A DNA stretch of 64,000 nucleotides. It comes from Kitasatospora albolonga (GTDB lineage Bacteria; Actinomycetota; Actinomycetes; Streptomycetales; Streptomycetaceae). Under the pieces are notes generated by a model that was given only the letters and a program-made list of their open reading frames with translations, was not told the origin of the DNA and searched no databases. The translations under genes and the position numbers were made by a program. Below are positions 46,859-55,200 of the stretch, one piece after another. Location of the stretch: contig CP020563.1 in assembly GCA_002082585.1 (NCBI GenBank), positions 4,334,001 to 4,398,000 on the forward strand. The letters are read 5' to 3'. The stretch's first letter is position 1, and the number at the start of each line of letters is the position of its first letter.

Positions 46859-48247
46859 ATGAGCAGCAACGATCAGCAGTACCCGTATCCGTACGACCCC
46901 GAGCGGGCCCAGCAGCCGCCGCAGCCCTACTGGCCCGACGGGACGGCCGGGCAGTCCGCCGTGCCCCAGGAGCCGGGCGCCTTCGACCAGGGCGCGACGC
47001 AGACGTGGCAGGCGCCGACCTGGGACACGCAGTACCAGCCGACGATCCGGCGGACCCCGGAGCCGTACGCGGGGCAGGGGCCGGATACGTACGGGGCTCA
47101 GGGGCAGGGACAGGTCCAGGGGTACGGGCAGCCGCAGCCGTACGCGACTGGGCAGCAGACGGGTCAGCAGCAGTCCGGCCCGTACGGGGTGCCCGACGCG
47201 TACGGGACGCCCCAGCCGCACTCCTCGTACCAGCAGCCGTACCAGGAGCCCCAGCCGCAGCAGCCGTATCAGCAGCCCCAGCCGTACCGGCCCGCCGCCG
47301 ATACCGCCTACCTGCCCCCGCAGGGTGCCTCCGGCTCCCTCCCGCTCCCGCCCGAGGTCCCGGCCGTCCCCGTACCCGCGGTGGAACCCCCGGCTCCGCA
47401 GCAGGCACCGCACGACGGGGACCCGCAGGCGCACCGGACCGGACCCGACACCTCCGGTTACAGCGCGCCCACCACCCTCGGCAACGCCCGGATCACCGAC
47501 GCCCAGCGGGCCCGGGCCGAGGGCCGGTCGCCGATCATCGCGCCCGGGATGCAGCCCGCCGCGATCACCGCCGGGCTCGGCCTGCTCCTCGCGGGCGGCG
47601 CCGCCATCGGCCCGTACGCCCTGCTCGTCCCGCTCGTCCTCCTCCAGGCGGTGACGGCCGCCGGGTGGTTCCGGCTCAACGGCATGTGGCCGGCCCGCCA
47701 GGGCATCGCGCTGGCCTTCGCGGGCGGTCTCGCCGCCGATGTCGCCCTCCTCGCGGCGGGCCGGGAGCACGGGCCCGCCGCGCTCCTGGGCGCCCTGGGG
47801 ATCTGGGTGCTGCTCACCGTGGTCCTCCAGCTCCGCAGCCAGGCGGACGCCGACGACCGGCTGAACGGGCTGATGGCGACGGTCGTCTCGGCGGCCCTCG
47901 CGGTGCTGGCCGCCGGGCACCTCGCGGCGGCGGGGGACGCGGTGGTGGTCGGCGGGACCGCGGTCGCGGCGGCCGTCCTCGCCCGGGCGCTGCCGCTCCC
48001 GGGCACCGCCTCCGTCGCGGTGGCGCTGCTCGCGGGCGCGGGCGCCGGTATCGCGGCGGGCGGCCTCACGGAGTACGGCACCGGGGGCGCCCTCCTCGGC
48101 CTCGCGGCGGCCGGCTGCGCCCTGATCGGGCTGCGGGTGGCGAGCTACGACTACCCGTCCCGCTTCGTCCACATGACGGCGGGCGTGGCGCTGCCGCTCA
48201 CGGCGGCGGCCCCGGCGGTGTACCTGATCGGCCGCGCGCTGGTCTGA
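46859..48247 (+). CDS. Integral membrane protein with Gln/Pro/Tyr-rich N-terminal domain
   Basis: A 462-residue protein. Residues 1-200 are low-complexity, with many QPY, QQP and PYG repeats, as in other actinomycete envelope proteins. Residues 225-460 contain about eight TM helices in an Ala/Leu/Gly-rich C-terminal half. ATG 46859 starts ten bases after the MoaD-like stop and AGGAGGG lies upstream, so the two genes are in one operon. The family is conserved next to glnR but its function is unknown. It ends just before a strong terminator. Confidence 0.82.
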   Translation: MSSNDQQYPYPYDPERAQQPPQPYWPDGTAGQSAVPQEPGAFDQGATQTWQAPTWDTQYQPTIRRTPEPYAGQGPDTYGAQGQGQVQGYGQPQPYATGQQTGQQQSGPYGVPDAYGTPQPHSSYQQPYQEPQPQQPYQQPQPYRPAADTAYLPPQGASGSLPLPPEVPAVPVPAVEPPAPQQAPHDGDPQAHRTGPDTSGYSAPTTLGNARITDAQRARAEGRSPIIAPGMQPAAITAGLGLLLAGGAAIGPYALLVPLVLLQAVTAAGWFRLNGMWPARQGIALAFAGGLAADVALLAAGREHGPAALLGALGIWVLLTVVLQLRSQADADDRLNGLMATVVSAALAVLAAGHLAAAGDAVVVGGTAVAAAVLARALPLPGTASVAVALLAGAGAGIAAGGLTEYGTGGALLGLAAAGCALIGLRVASYDYPSRFVHMTAGVALPLTAAAPAVYLIGRALV

Positions 48248-48287
48248 CCCGTACGGCCGTGTCACGTACGCGACACGGCCGTACGGG
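48248..48287 (+). terminator. Strong hairpin after the membrane-protein gene
   Basis: A perfect 16-bp stem (48248-48263 with 48272-48287) with an eight-base loop, starting at the stop codon of the membrane-protein gene. No T-tract follows. Confidence 0.8.
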
Positions 48288-48395
48288 CCTGACGTGCCCT
48301 CAACCGGGGTACCCGCCCGGGGAACCGATCGGGTGGCGCCGTACGTCGATCACCCGGGGGCACTGACCGTACGGCCGAGGCGGGGAACGACACAC

Positions 48396-49085
48396 ATGCG
48401 CGCACTGCGAACACTGCTGGTCCTTCTGGTGGTGGTCGGCGGTCTCTTCGTCGCCGCCGACCGGGCGGCGCTGTACTTCGCCGAGTCCGAGGCCGAGGAC
48501 CGGGTCAGCATCAGCGGTGGCGTCTCGGGAAGGACCGAGATCTCGATCAAGGGGTTCCCCTTCCTGACCCAGCTCGCCGCGTCGGAGCTCGACCGGGTCG
48601 ACGTCACCCTCACCGATATGAAGACCGAGGCGGCGGGCCGCGCGATACGGGTCAGTGAGGTACGGGCGCGGCTCCACGACGTGAAGCTCGGCTCCGGCTA
48701 CTCCACCGCCACGGCGGCCCGCGCCACCGGCACCGCCGTCGTCTCGTACGAGGACCTGACGGCGGCGGCGGAGGACGGCGTCACCGTCGCGTACGGCGGC
48801 GACGGCAAGGTGAAGGTCACCGGCACGGTCGAGGTCCTCGGCCGCCCGATCGCCCGCAGCGTGGTCTCCACGGTGACCCGGGTCGACGGCGACACGATCA
48901 AGGTGCGCGCGGACAAGGTGCCGGGAGAGGGCATCCCGGGGATCGAGCAACTGGTGCGGTCGCGGACGGACTTCGAGGGCCAGGTCGACGGTCTGCCGAA
49001 GGGCCTGGAGCTCCAGGAGGTCCAGGTGACCGGGAACGGCCTGGAGATCGCGCTGAACGGCTCGGACGTCTCACTGACGGGCTGA
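48396..49085 (+). CDS. DUF2993 (LmeA-like) lipid-associated protein
   Basis: A 229-residue protein. Residues 1-22 form a hydrophobic signal/anchor (RALRTLLVLLVVVGGLFVAA). The DUF2993 domain contains AEDRVSISGGVSGRTEISI, KGFPFLTQLAASELDRVDVTL split, and VRARLHDVKL. The family includes mycobacterial LmeA, a periplasmic lipid-binding protein for mannosyl lipids. ATG 48396 has GGCGGGGAAC in front. It is followed by the leader peptide of the sulfurtransferase operon. Confidence 0.85.
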   Translation: MRALRTLLVLLVVVGGLFVAADRAALYFAESEAEDRVSISGGVSGRTEISIKGFPFLTQLAASELDRVDVTLTDMKTEAAGRAIRVSEVRARLHDVKLGSGYSTATAARATGTAVVSYEDLTAAAEDGVTVAYGGDGKVKVTGTVEVLGRPIARSVVSTVTRVDGDTIKVRADKVPGEGIPGIEQLVRSRTDFEGQVDGLPKGLELQEVQVTGNGLEIALNGSDVSLTG

Positions 49086-49244
49086 GCCCCGCGCCGGTCA
49101 CGCCCATATCCGGATGGTGAGACGCCGATGTCCGGTCCGTAGATGGGCGGCGAGCGAAACGCGGCACGGGACCGGCCGCGCACCGCGCCTCCCCGCTCCA
49201 CGTCTCGCATCATGGATGATCGCGTCTCACCATGCGACACGACG

Positions 49245-49274
49245 GTGACATCTCCGCCCGTACCTCCCTACGAT
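49245..49274 (+). promoter_or_regulatory. Promoter of the leaderless Cys leader peptide and sulfurtransferase operon
   Basis: GTGACA (49245-49250), an 18-bp spacer, and TACGAT (49269-49274). The -10 ends seven bases before the ATG at 49282, so transcription most likely begins at the leader-peptide start codon. Confidence 0.65.
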
Positions 49275-49281
49275 CGGACCC

Positions 49282-49362
49282 ATGAAGCGACAGGCGGATC
49301 TCACGAAGCGGCGGGCAGTAGACCTGTGCCGCGTCGCCGCCATGCTCTGTCGCACCTCCTGA
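49282..49362 (+). CDS. 26-residue cysteine-containing leader peptide
   Basis: A short frame starting MKRQADLTKRRAVDL with cysteines at positions 16 and 23 (CRVAAMLCRTS). Closely similar peptides are known upstream of sulfur-assimilation and sulfurtransferase genes in actinomycetes, where ribosome stalling at Cys codons reports cysteine supply. Here the frame has no ribosome site but a promoter whose transcript should begin at the ATG. The coding sequence of the thiosulfate sulfurtransferase starts 175 bp downstream, leaving room for an attenuation structure. Confidence 0.8.
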   Translation: MKRQADLTKRRAVDLCRVAAMLCRTS

Positions 49363-49537
49363 GCGGGGCGTTCGTTCCGTCCCGCTGCTCCCGGCCCTTC
49401 GACCACCAGCGTCAGGGCCGCCCCCGTGCCCCGTACGCGCCGCGCTCCGTCCGTCGGCGTGTATACCCGCACACCCGCACCGCGCACACCCCGCACCCCG
49501 TATCACCCCGCCGCAGACTGCCCCGGAGGAGAAGAAC

Positions 49538-50377
49538 ATGAGCCGCAGCGACGTCCTGGTAGACGCCGACTGGGTCGAGGCCCACCTCGACGACCCGCAG
49601 GTCGCCATCGTCGAGGTCGACGAGGACACCTCGGCGTACGAGAAGAACCACATCAAGAACGCGATCCGGATCGACTGGACCAAGGACCTCCAGGACCCGG
49701 TCCGCCGTGACTTCGTGGACCAGGCCGGCTTCGAGAAGCTGCTCAGCGAGAAGGGCATCGGCAACGACACGCTGGTCGTCCTCTACGGCGGCAACAACAA
49801 CTGGTTCGCGTCCTACGCCTACTGGTACTTCAAGCTCTACGGCCACGAGAACGTCAAGCTCCTCGACGGCGGCCGCAAGAAGTGGGAGCTGGACTCCCGC
49901 GACCTGACCGACGCCGTCCCCACGCGCCCGGCCACCGAGTACAAGGCCAAGCCGCAGGACGAGTCGATCCGCGCCTACCGCGACGACGTCGTGAAGGCCA
50001 TCGGCAGCCAGAACCTGGTCGACGTGCGCTCGCCCGACGAGTTCAGCGGCAAGCTGCTCGCCCCGGCGCACCTCCCGCAGGAGCAGTCGCAGCGCCCCGG
50101 CCACGTGCCGAGCGCCCGCAACATCCCGTGGTCGAAGAACGCCAACGACGACGGCACCTTCAAGTCGGACGACGAGCTCAAGGCCCTCTACGAGGACGAG
50201 CAGGTCGACCTGTCGAAGGACACCATCGCGTACTGCCGCATCGGTGAGCGCTCGGCGCTCACCTGGTTCGTCCTGCACGAGCTGCTGGGCCAGGAGAACG
50301 TCAAGAACTACGACGGCTCCTGGACCGAGTACGGCTCCCTCGTCGGCGTGCCGATCGAGCTCGGCCCCGCCAAGTAA
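49538..50377 (+). CDS. Thiosulfate sulfurtransferase (rhodanese)
   Basis: A 279-residue tandem-rhodanese enzyme. The first domain begins VDADWVEAHLDDPQVAI. The catalytic domain carries the active-site loop AYCRIGERSAL (Cys persulfide). The block RSPDEFSGKLLAPAHLPQE and GHVPSARNIPW are typical of actinobacterial CysA/SseA enzymes. It transfers sulfane sulfur from thiosulfate to thiol acceptors. ATG 49538 has GGAGGAGAAG upstream. It is followed by sseC, as in mycobacteria (cysA2-sseC1). Confidence 0.94.
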   Translation: MSRSDVLVDADWVEAHLDDPQVAIVEVDEDTSAYEKNHIKNAIRIDWTKDLQDPVRRDFVDQAGFEKLLSEKGIGNDTLVVLYGGNNNWFASYAYWYFKLYGHENVKLLDGGRKKWELDSRDLTDAVPTRPATEYKAKPQDESIRAYRDDVVKAIGSQNLVDVRSPDEFSGKLLAPAHLPQEQSQRPGHVPSARNIPWSKNANDDGTFKSDDELKALYEDEQVDLSKDTIAYCRIGERSALTWFVLHELLGQENVKNYDGSWTEYGSLVGVPIELGPAK

Positions 50378-50414
50378 CCGACCAGCACCACTTCGACCAG
50401 AAGGACAGAACACC

Positions 50415-50702
50415 ATGTGTGGAGCACAGGCCGGCGGCCCCGACGCTTCGACGATCAAGCCCGGTGAGACCACCATCCAGGGCAGCGTGACCCGCGACGG
50501 CGAGCCCGTCACCGGTTACGTGCGTCTGCTGGACTCGACCGGCGAGTTCACCGCCGAGGTCCCGACCTCGGCGACCGGACAGTTCCGCTTCTACGCGGCC
50601 GAGGGCACCTGGACGCTCCGCGCCCTGGTCCCGGGCGGCAGCGCCGACCGCACGGTCGTCGCGCGGACCGGCGGGCTCTCCGAGGTCGCGATCGCCGTCT
50701 GA
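50415..50702 (+). CDS. sseC: DUF1416 protein SseC
   Basis: A 95-residue protein starting MCGAQAGGPDAS, then a beta-sandwich of transthyretin/CarboxypepD_reg type: GSVTRDGEPVTGYVRLL and GQFRFYAAEGTWTLRAL. The conserved Cys2 is kept. ATG 50415 has AAGGACAG upstream and lies 37 bp after the sulfurtransferase stop. The pairing with a rhodanese gene is fixed across actinobacteria and its role is presumed to be in sulfur metabolism. Confidence 0.92.
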   Translation: MCGAQAGGPDASTIKPGETTIQGSVTRDGEPVTGYVRLLDSTGEFTAEVPTSATGQFRFYAAEGTWTLRALVPGGSADRTVVARTGGLSEVAIAV

Positions 50703-50742
50703 TCCACGGCATGGCCGCCCGACCGGCGGCACCGATACGGCC

Positions 50743-50796
50743 GAAGGGCCGCACCCCAGGGGGTTGGACGCCACCTGACGCGGGGTGCGGCCCTTC
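50743..50796 (+). terminator. Terminator of the sulfurtransferase-sseC operon
   Basis: A perfect 15-bp stem (50743-50757 with 50782-50796) with a 24-base loop, 40 bp after the sseC stop. No T-run follows. Confidence 0.75.
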
Positions 50797-50897
50797 GCGC
50801 CGTTCCGTGCAGGCAGTGCGGGGCCGTTCCGCGCCGTTCTGTCACGGAGGCCCGGCGACCTGTTACGGAGGCCCGGCGACCGTCCTACGCTGGAGGT

Positions 50898-51155
50898 ATG
50901 TACGCCCGACGCAGGCGGAACTACTTCCTGATGATGGGCGGATGCGTGGCCCTCTTCGTCTCCGCCTGGGCCGTCGTCCGCCTGTGGTCGACGCCCGCCG
51001 CCATCGCGATGTGCCTGGTCGCGATGGTGATCCCGCCCGTCGCCGCGGTGCTCGCCAACCGGCGGGGGCCGGAGGACCGGTGGTGGGACGATCCCTCCGG
51101 CGACCCGAAGTCCGACGAGTGGTGGGACGAGCTGGACGGCAGGAAGCGGTACTGA
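50898..51155 (+). CDS. DUF3099 membrane protein
   Basis: An 85-residue protein with two TM helices (YFLMMGGCVALFVSAWAVV and TPAAIAMCLVAMVIPPVAAV) and an acidic Trp-rich tail (DRWWDDPSGDP, DEWWDELD). This is the standard DUF3099 layout. ATG 50898 has GGAGG five bases upstream. Function unknown. Confidence 0.88.
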   Translation: MYARRRRNYFLMMGGCVALFVSAWAVVRLWSTPAAIAMCLVAMVIPPVAAVLANRRGPEDRWWDDPSGDPKSDEWWDELDGRKRY

Positions 51156-51219
51156 CAACCCGTACGGGCCCGGGGCACGGGCCCGACGGCCGTACGCGGC
51201 GGACGGTCCCGGGGCGGGC

Positions 51220-51582
51220 TCAGTAGACGAGCGCCTGCGCCCCGTCCGCCATGGCCTCCTGTACGAAGACCTGCGCGCCCGCGATCCGTACGCCCTCCAG
51301 CACGTCCTTCTCGGTGATCTCACGCCGCGCCGCGCACTGCGTGCAGAGGGTGACCCGCCCGCCCGCGAGGATCGAGTCCAGCAGATCCGGCAGCGGGGCG
51401 GCGTGCGGCAGCTCGAACTCGGCGGCCCGGCCCGGCAGCGCGAACCACGAGGACTCCCCGGTCAGCCAGAGCGAGACCTCCACCCCACTGGCGACGGCCA
51501 CCGCCGCGACGGTGAACGCCTGCGAGCAGCGCTCGGCGGCCTCGGGCCCGGCGGTCACCTTGATCACAAGCTTCTTCGGCAT
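51220..51582 (-). CDS. DsrE-family protein
   Basis: A 120-residue protein of the DsrE/DsrF-like fold. It begins KKLVIKVTAGPEAAERCSQA, has VAVASGVEVSLWLTGE and ends with VRIAGAQVFVQEAMADGAQAL. Two cysteines lie in RVTLCTQCAARRE, suggesting thiol or sulfur transfer. ATG 51582. It is convergent with DUF3099 and close to the sulfurtransferase operon, a conserved pairing. Confidence 0.88.
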   Translation of the reverse strand: MPKKLVIKVTAGPEAAERCSQAFTVAAVAVASGVEVSLWLTGESSWFALPGRAAEFELPHAAPLPDLLDSILAGGRVTLCTQCAARREITEKDVLEGVRIAGAQVFVQEAMADGAQALVY

Positions 51583-51706
51583 ATGCCGAACTGTAATCGG
51601 CCGGGAGGCAACCTCCTTGCCGCCCCGGGGGTCACTTGTGCGCGCAGGTGAGGGAAACCCGCGCCTCAGGTCATTCAGGGGGACCCCTTTGGAACCGAAC
51701 GACACC

Positions 51707-52546
51707 ATGTCCGCCGCCCCGGTGGAATCCGCGCCGCCCGCCGCGCCCGCTCCTGCCGCGCCCGCGCCGCCCGCGGAGCCGCCGACGGGAGCACCCGCGC
51801 CGTCCGTCGCGGCCGCAGCGCCCATGCGCCGCAGGCCACGCGGCCGTACCGCGCTGATCATCACCGCGGCCGCGCTGCTCGGGATCTCGGGCGGCGTCGC
51901 CGTGGGCTACGGCATCCAGGCCGAGCGACCGCCGACACCGCTGCCCGCCCTGTCCCAGCCGGGTCTCGGCTACCCGGCGAAGCCGCTGCCCTCGGCCCCG
52001 GCCCCGCTGCCCGCCGCCCAGGACCGCCAGGTCACGGCCGACGGCGACCTGCGCGAGCTGCTCGTCGACCGGCCCAAGGGGGCGAAGAAGCTGGGTGGCG
52101 GCGACGGCTGGGAGACCCTCTCCGAGTACACCCAGGGGTTCTACTTCGAACCGAACTACATGTTCGAGACGCTCGCCGGGAGCGACTTCCGGCGGGTGGC
52201 CTCGGTCGAGTGGCGGCGGGGGCAGTTCGGCAAGGCCGGGGTCGAGCTGATCCAGTTCCGGTCCGGTGACATGCTCGCCGCGTCCGACCACTTCGCCGGC
52301 CAGCTGGAGTACATGGACGAGGAGGAGGACGGCGCGGGCAACCCGGGCCATCCGATCAAGGGCAGCGGTGAGGGCCGGTACTTCCTGTACCCGGTCGAGC
52401 GGAAGGCCGGCTACCTCCCGTCGTACCGGGCCCGCGCCCTGGCCGTACGCGGAGACATCGTGATGGACATCAACGTCTTCGACACCGCCCCGATCAAGGC
52501 GAAGGACATCCGGACGCTGGCCGAACGACAGCTGGAGCGGCTGTGA
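51707..52546 (+). CDS. Membrane-anchored protein, tandem family member 1
   Basis: A 279-residue protein with an Ala/Pro-rich cytoplasmic start, one TM helix (about 47-70, TALIITAAALLGISGGVAVGY) and an extracytoplasmic domain of about 200 residues. The domain has GDLRELLVDRPKGAK at its start, FRRVASVEWRRGQFGKAGVELIQF split, and an acidic stretch (YMDEEEDG). ATG 51707 is chosen; an in-frame TTG at 51689 has a better ribosome site. It overlaps the next gene by GTGA. Members 1-3 share the layout TM helix, a DLRDLL/LSQHLLP-type entry and a mixed alpha/beta domain. Function unknown. Confidence 0.72.
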   Translation: MSAAPVESAPPAAPAPAAPAPPAEPPTGAPAPSVAAAAPMRRRPRGRTALIITAAALLGISGGVAVGYGIQAERPPTPLPALSQPGLGYPAKPLPSAPAPLPAAQDRQVTADGDLRELLVDRPKGAKKLGGGDGWETLSEYTQGFYFEPNYMFETLAGSDFRRVASVEWRRGQFGKAGVELIQFRSGDMLAASDHFAGQLEYMDEEEDGAGNPGHPIKGSGEGRYFLYPVERKAGYLPSYRARALAVRGDIVMDINVFDTAPIKAKDIRTLAERQLERL

Positions 52547-53352
52547 ACGACGAGACGAACCGCACCACGGAGCCCACGGCCACCTCCTCGGCCGCCGCTT
52601 CGGCCGCCCCGGCGAGCCGGGTCCGCCGCGTCCTGCTGACCGCGCTGCCCGTCGGCCTGGTGCTCGCGGTGGTCGGCGGTGCGGCCGGCTACACCAACGC
52701 CACCGTGGGAACCGCCGAGCGGAAGGTCACGACGACGGTCTGGGACAAGGACCACGCACCGGCCGGAAAGGACCCGGCGGGCAACCCGTCCCGGGGCCGC
52801 CACGACACCGAGCTGTCCCAGCACCTGCTGCCGGTGCCCAAGGGCTACCGGCTCGGCCCGGACATCGGCGAGCACGGCAACGACAACGAGATCAGCGGCG
52901 CGAAGGCCGCCGCCGCGGTGAAGGAGACGGGCCGCGGCCTGGCGGGCAAGGACCGCCGGAAGCTGGCCGAGCTCGTCGACCGGCTCCGCATCCAGGGCCT
53001 CGCGCAGCGCTCGTACACCTCGGAGGACAACAACCTCGTCGCGAACATCCAGATCGTGAAGATGGGGGACAGGTCGGCGGTGCGGGAGTCGTTCACGGAA
53101 CGCAAGGCGCTGTTGGACTCCTTCGGCGTCCTCCGCAAGGGGCCGAGGATCGAGGGCCACAAGAACGCCGTGTGCTACCGCCTGCCCAAGGGCGACAAGA
53201 ACACCCTCGACGGCGTCGTCTGCTTCGCGTACGAGGGCGAGATCTCGGTCTCCTTCGAGGCGCAGGGCAGCAAGCCCTTCAGCCCGTCCGGCGCCGGGGA
53301 CCTGCTGAAGGACCAGCTCGACCACATCACGTCCCCGGGGGAGTACATATGA
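52543..53352 (+). CDS. Membrane-anchored protein, tandem family member 2
   Basis: A 269-residue protein from GTG 52543 (GTGA overlap). A short Thr/Ser/Ala tail, one TM helix (about 28-50, LLTALPVGLVLAVVGGAAGY) and an external domain follow. The domain begins DTELSQHLLPVPKGYRLGPD and contains VANIQIVKMGDRSAVRESF and two cysteines (AVCYRL, VVCFAYEG), probably a disulfide. It overlaps the third gene by ATGA. Function unknown. Confidence 0.75.
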   Translation: MNDETNRTTEPTATSSAAASAAPASRVRRVLLTALPVGLVLAVVGGAAGYTNATVGTAERKVTTTVWDKDHAPAGKDPAGNPSRGRHDTELSQHLLPVPKGYRLGPDIGEHGNDNEISGAKAAAAVKETGRGLAGKDRRKLAELVDRLRIQGLAQRSYTSEDNNLVANIQIVKMGDRSAVRESFTERKALLDSFGVLRKGPRIEGHKNAVCYRLPKGDKNTLDGVVCFAYEGEISVSFEAQGSKPFSPSGAGDLLKDQLDHITSPGEYI

Positions 53353-54278
53353 ACGAGCAGACCGTGACGCCCGGGACGGCGACGGCGCCCGAGGTGGCTG
53401 AGGTGACCAGGACGCCCGAGGCGCCTGAGGTGGCCGGGACGCCCGAGCCGCGAGAGGTGCCCGAAACCCCCGAAACAGCCGAGACGACCGAGACGGCCGT
53501 GCCGCCTGTGCCTCCTGCGCCGCCCCGGCGGGTGCTGCGGGCCGTCGGCCGGTGGACGGCCGCCGTGCTGGCGTTCGGGGTGCTCGGTACCGGTACCGCC
53601 TTCGGGATCGCCTCCCTGGAGCGGACCGACGTGCCCGGGCTCGCCACCGAGGGCGACGGCCGCTGGGCGTACCCGAAGCTGTCCCTGCCCGCGCTCCCGG
53701 CCGGGTCGCCGCGCCCGTTCAGTACCGGCAACCCGGCCGAGATCCACCACGCCGATCTGCGCGACCTGCTGCTGCCCGCTCCGGCCGGGGCGGTGCCGGA
53801 CAAGAAGCTGACCGGCGGCTGGATCTCCACGGAGACCTTCGTCGCCGCCTACCGGCCGCAGAACCGGGCGTCGGTCGCCCAGCTCCTGAAGGACGCCGCC
53901 CCGCGCCATATCGCGGCACGCGGCTGGACCATGCCGGACGGCACGGTGTCCCGGATCTATCTGGTGCGGTTCAACTCGACGGCGTTCGCGACCCGCCTGA
54001 TCGACGACCTGTACGTCGGCTCCTCGGCCGGTACGCCGCTGGACCGTACGGAAGCGATGGAGTTCGACGGCTCCTGGGGCTCGGCCAACGACATCGAGAA
54101 CCTCTCGTCGTTCGTGTTCACCGAGCAGGCCCCCTTCGGAGCCGAGCACGTCCGGCAGGCGTACACCCTGGCGGGCGACACGGTCGCGCTGATCGTGCAC
54201 GAGCGCCCGGGGAAGCGGGAGACGGAGCGCATCCCCTTCCAGCAGACGGTGATCCTCCAGAACCAGCTGCTCGCCTGA
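53349..54278 (+). CDS. Membrane-anchored protein, tandem family member 3
   Basis: A 309-residue protein from ATG 53349 (ATGA overlap). Residues 1-60 are a Pro/Glu/Thr-rich tail with repeats (APEVAEV, APEVAGT, PEPREVPETPETAETTET). A TM helix (about 68-90) is followed by an external domain with HHADLRDLLLPAPAGAVPD, VSRIYLVRFNSTAFATRLIDDLY split and FGAEHVRQAYTLAGDTVALIVH split. The coupling of three related genes suggests that their products form a complex. Function unknown. Confidence 0.75.
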   Translation: MNEQTVTPGTATAPEVAEVTRTPEAPEVAGTPEPREVPETPETAETTETAVPPVPPAPPRRVLRAVGRWTAAVLAFGVLGTGTAFGIASLERTDVPGLATEGDGRWAYPKLSLPALPAGSPRPFSTGNPAEIHHADLRDLLLPAPAGAVPDKKLTGGWISTETFVAAYRPQNRASVAQLLKDAAPRHIAARGWTMPDGTVSRIYLVRFNSTAFATRLIDDLYVGSSAGTPLDRTEAMEFDGSWGSANDIENLSSFVFTEQAPFGAEHVRQAYTLAGDTVALIVHERPGKRETERIPFQQTVILQNQLLA

Positions 54279-54396
54279 GTACGGCCCCGGGCCGCGCCCG
54301 CAGCCGCCACCTGGACGAGAAGGCCGGGCCCCCACCCATTAGGCTGGGGCCCCGGCCATGTCACCGCCGCCACCCGCTCGTCACGAGGAGCCCCCT

Positions 54397-54498
54397 GTGC
54401 TTGAGGCATTCTTCTCCGCCCTGCTGATCCTGGTCTGCGTGGGCGTCATGGCCTTCACGGTGGTCGCCGTGAAGAAGCTGTACCAGGGCCAGCGCTGA
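54397..54498 (+). CDS. 33-residue single-TM small protein
   Basis: GTG 54397 follows ACGAGGAGCCCCCT, a good ribosome site. The peptide starts VLEAFFSALLILVCVGVM, a single hydrophobic helix, and ends in a basic cytoplasmic tail KKLYQGQR. I recognise it as a conserved streptomycete small membrane protein found just upstream of the nitrobindin-like/nur genes. No function is known. Confidence 0.8.
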   Translation: MLEAFFSALLILVCVGVMAFTVVAVKKLYQGQR

Positions 54499-54552
54499 CC
54501 CTCGCCCCGCCCGACCGTTCCGCCCCTCCCTCACAGATCGTCTGAGCCGCTC

Positions 54553-55125
54553 ATGATCGAGATTCCGTCCGACCTCCACCCGGACCTCGTCCCGCTGGCC
54601 TTCCTCATCGGCAAGTGGGCGGGCGCGGGCGTGTCCGACTTCCCCGGCGCCGAGAAGTGCAACTTCGGGCAGGAGGTCACGTTCAGCCACGACGGCCGTG
54701 ACTTCCTGGAGTACGTCTCCCACACCTGGGTCCTGGACGGCGAGGGCAACCAGGTCCGCCCGCTGGAGTCGGAGTCCGGCTACTGGCGCGTCGACAAGGA
54801 CCGCAAGGTCGAGGTCGTCATGGTCCGTGACCAGGGTGTCGTGGAGATCTGGTACGGCGAGCTGGCGCACCAGAAGCCGCAGATCGACCTGGTCACCGAC
54901 GCGGTGGCCCGGACGGCGGCCTCCGGCCCGTACAGCGGGGGCAAGCGCCTGTACGGGTACGTCAACAGCGACCTGATGTGGGTCGGCGAGAAGTCGACCC
55001 CCGACGTCGAGCTGCGGCCGTACATGTCGGCGCACCTGAAGAAGGTCGTCACCCCCGAGGAGGTCGCCGAGATGGCGAGGAACCTCCCGGACATGCCGGA
55101 CGACGGCATCGCGTTCTTCAAGTAG
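54553..55125 (+). CDS. Nitrobindin-like heme-binding beta-barrel (FABP/DUF1794 family)
   Basis: A 190-residue protein of the nitrobindin/THAP4-like family. It has LAFLIGKWAGAGVSDFPG (GxWxGxG motif), the strands EVTFSHDGRDFLEYVSHTW, SESGYWRV and VEVVMVRDQGVVEIWYGE, and the C-terminal helix region MSAHLKKVV with the proximal-His candidate. Such proteins bind ferric heme and react with NO or peroxynitrite. ATG 54553. It lies directly upstream of nur. Confidence 0.88.
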   Translation: MIEIPSDLHPDLVPLAFLIGKWAGAGVSDFPGAEKCNFGQEVTFSHDGRDFLEYVSHTWVLDGEGNQVRPLESESGYWRVDKDRKVEVVMVRDQGVVEIWYGELAHQKPQIDLVTDAVARTAASGPYSGGKRLYGYVNSDLMWVGEKSTPDVELRPYMSAHLKKVVTPEEVAEMARNLPDMPDDGIAFFK

Positions 55126-55188
55126 ACGATCTCGACGGGCTTCGAACAGAGGATCTGGACGAGCCCTCTGGACGGTGCTCACCCGCCC

Positions 55189-55194
55189 TACACT
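55189..55194 (+). promoter_or_regulatory. -10 element of nur, leaderless start
   Basis: TACACT at 55189-55194 lies six bases before the GTG at 55201. With no ribosome site present, the transcript probably begins at or very near the start codon. Confidence 0.5.
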
Positions 55195-55200
55195 GGGCCT

